The notes under the pieces: generated by a model
Told to the model about the DNA's origin: nothing
Database searches by the model: none
Seen by the model: the letters and a program-made list of their open reading frames with translations, nothing else
Program-made: the position numbers and the translations under genes
Part shown: one piece after another, positions 5,079 through 8,098 of the stretch
Position numbering within the stretch: position 1 is the stretch's first letter
Layout: each line of letters starts with the position of its first letter
Source: Acidobacteriota bacterium
GTDB lineage: Bacteria > Acidobacteriota > Vicinamibacteria > Vicinamibacterales > CAVVIG01
Direction of reading: 5' to 3'
Assembly: GCA_003223775.1 (NCBI GenBank)
Contig: QHWK01000029.1
Location: forward strand, 1-8,098
Length of the DNA: 8,098 nt

Positions 5079-8000
5079 TCACGGCGCGATGCCCAGCCGT
5101 GACATCAGCTTCGTGAGCCCCTGCCGCGTGACGCCGAGCTCCGTGGCGGCGCGCCCGCGATGCCCGCCCGTGCGGATCAGCGCCGCGCGAACGAAGCGCT
5201 CTTCGAACGTGCGGCGCGCATCGTCGAGCCGCCAGGCAGCAGTCGCCTCCGCCGCGGTGAACGCCTGCGGCAGCGCCGACAGCGGCACGACGCCCCGCCT
5301 GGGGCTGCGCACGGCGAGCGACGCGAGCACGTTCTGCAGCTCGCGCACGTTGCCCGGCCAGTCGTAGCGCGCGAGCGCGCCAATCGTCGTCGCCGCGAGC
5401 GTCGCGCGGCTGCCGACGCGCGCGGCCGCGTCGCGCCAGAACCGCTCGGCGAGGACGGCAACGTCTTCGCGCCGCTCGCGCAGCGGCGGCACCGTGACGT
5501 GCAGCACGTCGAGGCGGTAGAGCAGGTCGAGACGAAAGCGTCCCGCGTCCACCTCGCGCCGCAGATCGCGATTGGTCGCCGCGACGATGCGGACGTCGAC
5601 GCGCCGCGGCGTCGTGTCGCCGACGCGCCGCAGCTCCCCTTCCTGAATCACGCGGAGCACCTTCGCCTGCGCGCGCGGCGACAGCTCGCCCACTTCGTCG
5701 AGGAACAGCGTGCCGCCGTGCGCCTCCTCGAACACGCCCGCACGATCGGCGACCGCGCCGGTGAACGATCCGCGCGCGTGGCCGAAGAGCTCGGACTCGA
5801 CGAGATCGTCGGGCAGCGCCGCGCAGTTCAGCGTGCAGAAGGCCTTGTGGCGGCGCAGGCTGCCGCGATGAATCGCGCGCGCCACGAGCTCCTTCCCGCT
5901 GCCGCTCTCGCCGTCGATCATCACCGCGAACGGCGCCGCTGCCGCGCGCTCGACGCTGCGCCGCAGCTCCACCATCGCCGGCGTCGCGCCGACGAGCTCC
6001 GCCTCGACCGCCGGCGCCTCGTGGTCCGCCTTCGCGATGGCCGCGGCAACGATCGGCGCCGCCGCCGCCGCCGCCGTCGCGAGGATCGACGGGGCCATCG
6101 ACGTGTCGTACATCGATCCGAGGGTCCACCGCGCGCACAGCGCGCCGATCGCCGCCCCGCCGTAGACGACCGGCGCCGCCGCTTCGATCCGGTCGTCGTG
6201 ACGATGCGGTGCGACAACGACGCCGGCGGTCGCCGCGCGCCGGGCGATCTCGACGTCGAGGCGCGCGCCGTCCGACGCGAGCAGGCGTGTTCGATCGTCG
6301 CGCGACGCGACGATCGCGACGGCCGCCGCGTGAAGATGCTGGCGCACGCGCGCGCAGACTTCCGTCAGCAGCGCGCCGTCCTCTTCGGCGGTCTGGCAGA
6401 CGTGGAGGATCGCGATCAGCTGATCGACGAACCGGTCGGAGGTGCGCGCCGTCGAGGGGCTATCGGCGGCCGGCGCGACGTAGAGCGACAAGGCGCCCAG
6501 CCCCGTCGACGCGACCTCCTTCGTCACGATGTCGCCGGCATCGGCCGGCGCCGCGGCCGCAGCCATCGACAGCTCCCACCTTCGTCTGACGAGCGGCGGC
6601 GCCGCGGCCATCGCCCGCCGGAGGCGCTCGAGCGACGCGCGCGCCGCCGGACCACGCCGGCGCCGCGCGACCTCGCACTCGAGGAGCCGCGCGCGAATGG
6701 CGCGCAGCGGATCGTGTGCGGCTCGCGCGCTCTCGATTGCAACGCCGATATCGCGCTCAGCCGCATCCCAGTCGCCGACCGCCGCCCGGACAAACGCGCT
6801 GCCGTAGTGCGCGGATGCGACAGGCGCCACGCCGCCGATCTCTTGTGCGATGCGGGTGGCGTCTGCGACGAGCGCGAGCGCACGCGCGAGGTCGCCGGCG
6901 CCGACGGCGATCCGTGCGCCCAGCGTTGCGCGCCGCACGCGGATCGCCTGGGGCTGACCGTCGCCGACGGCCTCGAGCGCCGCATCGGCGTCGCCGAAGC
7001 GTCCCCGCCAGAACGCCGCACGCGCCAGCACCAGCGACGCGGCGCCCGCCCGCAATCGATCCCCGGCGGCGCGCGCCGCCGTCACGGCCGTCGCCGCAAC
7101 CGCGTCCGCCTCGTCGAGCCGCGTCAGATCGATCCACGCGTCGCCGCCGAGGGTCGCGAGATCGATGAGCAGGCCGTCGCTGCCCGCGCGCGTCGCATAC
7201 TCGCGCCCCTGATCCATCGCGGTTTGCGCGTCGCGAATCCGCCCCCGGTGCAGGAGCGCGGCGGCGAGCGCCAGCGCGCCGTTGCCGGCGTCGAGCCATG
7301 CGCCTCGGCGCGCGAGCCCGCCGATCGCGTTTCGGAGATCGCGCGTTCCGGGCGCATGCCGGCCGGCCGCGATCGCCGTCGTCGCCGTGTCGATCCGCCG
7401 GCGAAGGGCCGCGAGCTCGCCAGGCGCCGGCCAGGCGCATGCCGGCGCCGCTGCCGCAGCGACGAGGGCCGGCTCCGGGTCCTGGCCATACACGGCCGGC
7501 CGCTCGGCCGCGCGCGGCACACGACGATCGGATGCCGCTCGACCGAGATCGCCGATGACGTCGGGCCACAGCAACCGCGCGAATCGGCCCGGCAGCCCGC
7601 GCGCGCGCTCGGCGGCGGCTCTCACCCTTCGCAGATCGTGCCGCTCGGACGCCGCCGGCACGACGGCGGCCGCGAGCGCGGCGACGTCCAGCCCGCGCAG
7701 CACAACACCGTCCACGTGGCGGATGTCTTGACGTCCGACGATCAGCACCACGTGCGGCCGCACCGTCCGGACGACGGTCGCAAGAAGGCCTCGCCAGAGA
7801 TCGGCTTGCTCCGCGTGTGCGATCACGAAGAGGCTGCGATCGAGCCACAGCGTCGCGAGCGGCGAGTCGAGGAGCGATGCCGCCACCGGCACGAAGCCGG
7901 CCGCGCGGGCCGCGCGCGCCAGTTGTCCGGCGACGACACGCTTGCCGGCGCCGTCGGGACCCCAGAGCGCGGCGATGCGCGGACGCGATCCGAGCGGCGC

Positions 8001-8098
8001 CTGGAACATCTCGACGAGCGACGCGACCTCGCGTCGTTCGATCCGGCGCAGCGCACAGTCGGCGATTGATATGTTCCCAGACGCGTGCGTCTCGTCTT
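5079..8098 (-). CDS. Very large sigma54-dependent transcriptional activator with NTPase-like, TPR-like and GAF-like regions (5' end outside window)
   Basis: The stop is at 5079-5081 and the frame is open to the right edge. The first ATG (8009) has no ribosome site, and the 29 codons above it read as coding (ADCALRRIERREVASLVE), so the start lies outside. Numbering below is from the 8009 Met. N-terminus: a STAND/MalT-like NTPase with a P-loop GPDGAGKR (17-24), a hydrophobic Walker-B-like strand LFVIAHAEQ (60-68), a further strand HVVLIVG (86-92) and GLPGRFARLLW. Next, ~195-480 is an Ala-rich helical TPR-like region, and ~520-660 is a GAF-like sensor. The sigma54 AAA+ domain (~670-905) is complete: Walker A GESGSGKE (700-707), sigma54-contact loop GSFTGA (747-752, a common variant of GAFTGA), Walker B GGTLFLDE (D771/E772), AATNRDL and the arginine-finger stretch FRLDLLYRL (R826, R832). 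The end (~941-976) is a Fis-type HTH, with GGHRGRAATELGVTRQGLTK. It would activate sigma54 promoters in response to an unknown signal. Its targets are not identifiable here. Confidence 0.93.
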   Translation of the reverse strand, partial: DETHASGNISIADCALRRIERREVASLVEMFQAPLGSRPRIAALWGPDGAGKRVVAGQLARAARAAGFVPVAASLLDSPLATLWLDRSLFVIAHAEQADLWRGLLATVVRTVRPHVVLIVGRQDIRHVDGVVLRGLDVAALAAAVVPAASERHDLRRVRAAAERARGLPGRFARLLWPDVIGDLGRAASDRRVPRAAERPAVYGQDPEPALVAAAAAPACAWPAPGELAALRRRIDTATTAIAAGRHAPGTRDLRNAIGGLARRGAWLDAGNGALALAAALLHRGRIRDAQTAMDQGREYATRAGSDGLLIDLATLGGDAWIDLTRLDEADAVAATAVTAARAAGDRLRAGAASLVLARAAFWRGRFGDADAALEAVGDGQPQAIRVRRATLGARIAVGAGDLARALALVADATRIAQEIGGVAPVASAHYGSAFVRAAVGDWDAAERDIGVAIESARAAHDPLRAIRARLLECEVARRRRGPAARASLERLRRAMAAAPPLVRRRWELSMAAAAAPADAGDIVTKEVASTGLGALSLYVAPAADSPSTARTSDRFVDQLIAILHVCQTAEEDGALLTEVCARVRQHLHAAAVAIVASRDDRTRLLASDGARLDVEIARRAATAGVVVAPHRHDDRIEAAAPVVYGGAAIGALCARWTLGSMYDTSMAPSILATAAAAAAPIVAAAIAKADHEAPAVEAELVGATPAMVELRRSVERAAAAPFAVMIDGESGSGKELVARAIHRGSLRRHKAFCTLNCAALPDDLVESELFGHARGSFTGAVADRAGVFEEAHGGTLFLDEVGELSPRAQAKVLRVIQEGELRRVGDTTPRRVDVRIVAATNRDLRREVDAGRFRLDLLYRLDVLHVTVPPLRERREDVAVLAERFWRDAAARVGSRATLAATTIGALARYDWPGNVRELQNVLASLAVRSPRRGVVPLSALPQAFTAAEATAAWRLDDARRTFEERFVRAALIRTGGHRGRAATELGVTRQGLTKLMSRLGIAP

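Noticed and set aside
5702..5729. Further GGAAC-type ECF promoter inside the sigma54 activator
   Set aside because: GGAACA at 5702-5707 has no GTC-type -10 at 15-17 bp and lies inside a coding sequence. GGAACA at 8003-8008 fails the same way.
5160..8069. Long plus-strand open frame (about 969 codons) opposite the sigma54 activator
   Set aside because: It is antisense to a gene with complete AAA+ and HTH motifs. Its translation is Arg-rich low complexity with no domain, the usual shadow in GC-rich DNA.

Overview
The window is very GC-rich, with densely packed genes and strong third-position G/C bias. The protein styles fit an acidobacterium, most likely of the Vicinamibacteria type: a secreted Ig-like hypothetical protein, an ECF sigma factor with a zinc-finger anti-sigma factor, TonB, and a very large sigma54-type activator. 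This placement is inferred from family resemblance and composition only. No rRNA, tRNA, CRISPR array, transposase or phage gene is visible.

Layout: (1) 1-915 (+) is the 3' end of a large secreted beta-rich/Ig-like hypothetical protein that enters from the left edge. (2) 915-1250 holds a small GGGATT heptamer/inverted repeat and the decayed 5' stub of a second secreted-protein gene. (3) 1252-2678 (-) is a translationally coupled ECF sigma / membrane anti-sigma pair; the anti-sigma factor ends in a periplasmic domain that resembles the TonB C-terminal domain. (4) 2679-2798 is a divergent promoter region containing a near-perfect sigmaE-type promoter for the sigma gene. (5) 2799-4193 (+) is a membrane-anchored TPR protein. 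(6) 4199-4946 (+) is a TonB-family energy transducer preceded by a second sigmaE-type promoter with the same 16-bp spacing as the sigma promoter. (7) 4975-5046 is a compound palindromic (REP-like) repeat in the convergent gap. (8) 5079-8098 (-) is a very large sigma54-dependent activator (NTPase-like, TPR-like, GAF-like, AAA+ and Fis-type HTH regions) that runs off the right edge.

How they may work together: the two matched promoters (GGAACT-N16-GTCTAA before the sigma gene and GGAACC-N16-GTCCAA before tonB) suggest that the ECF factor drives both its own operon and tonB. Its anti-sigma factor carries a TonB-C-like periplasmic domain. The most interesting hypothesis is a small self-regulating envelope circuit in which an anti-sigma factor with a TonB-like sensor controls a sigma factor that makes TonB. 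The large sigma54 activator is convergent with tonB and is probably a separate unit.
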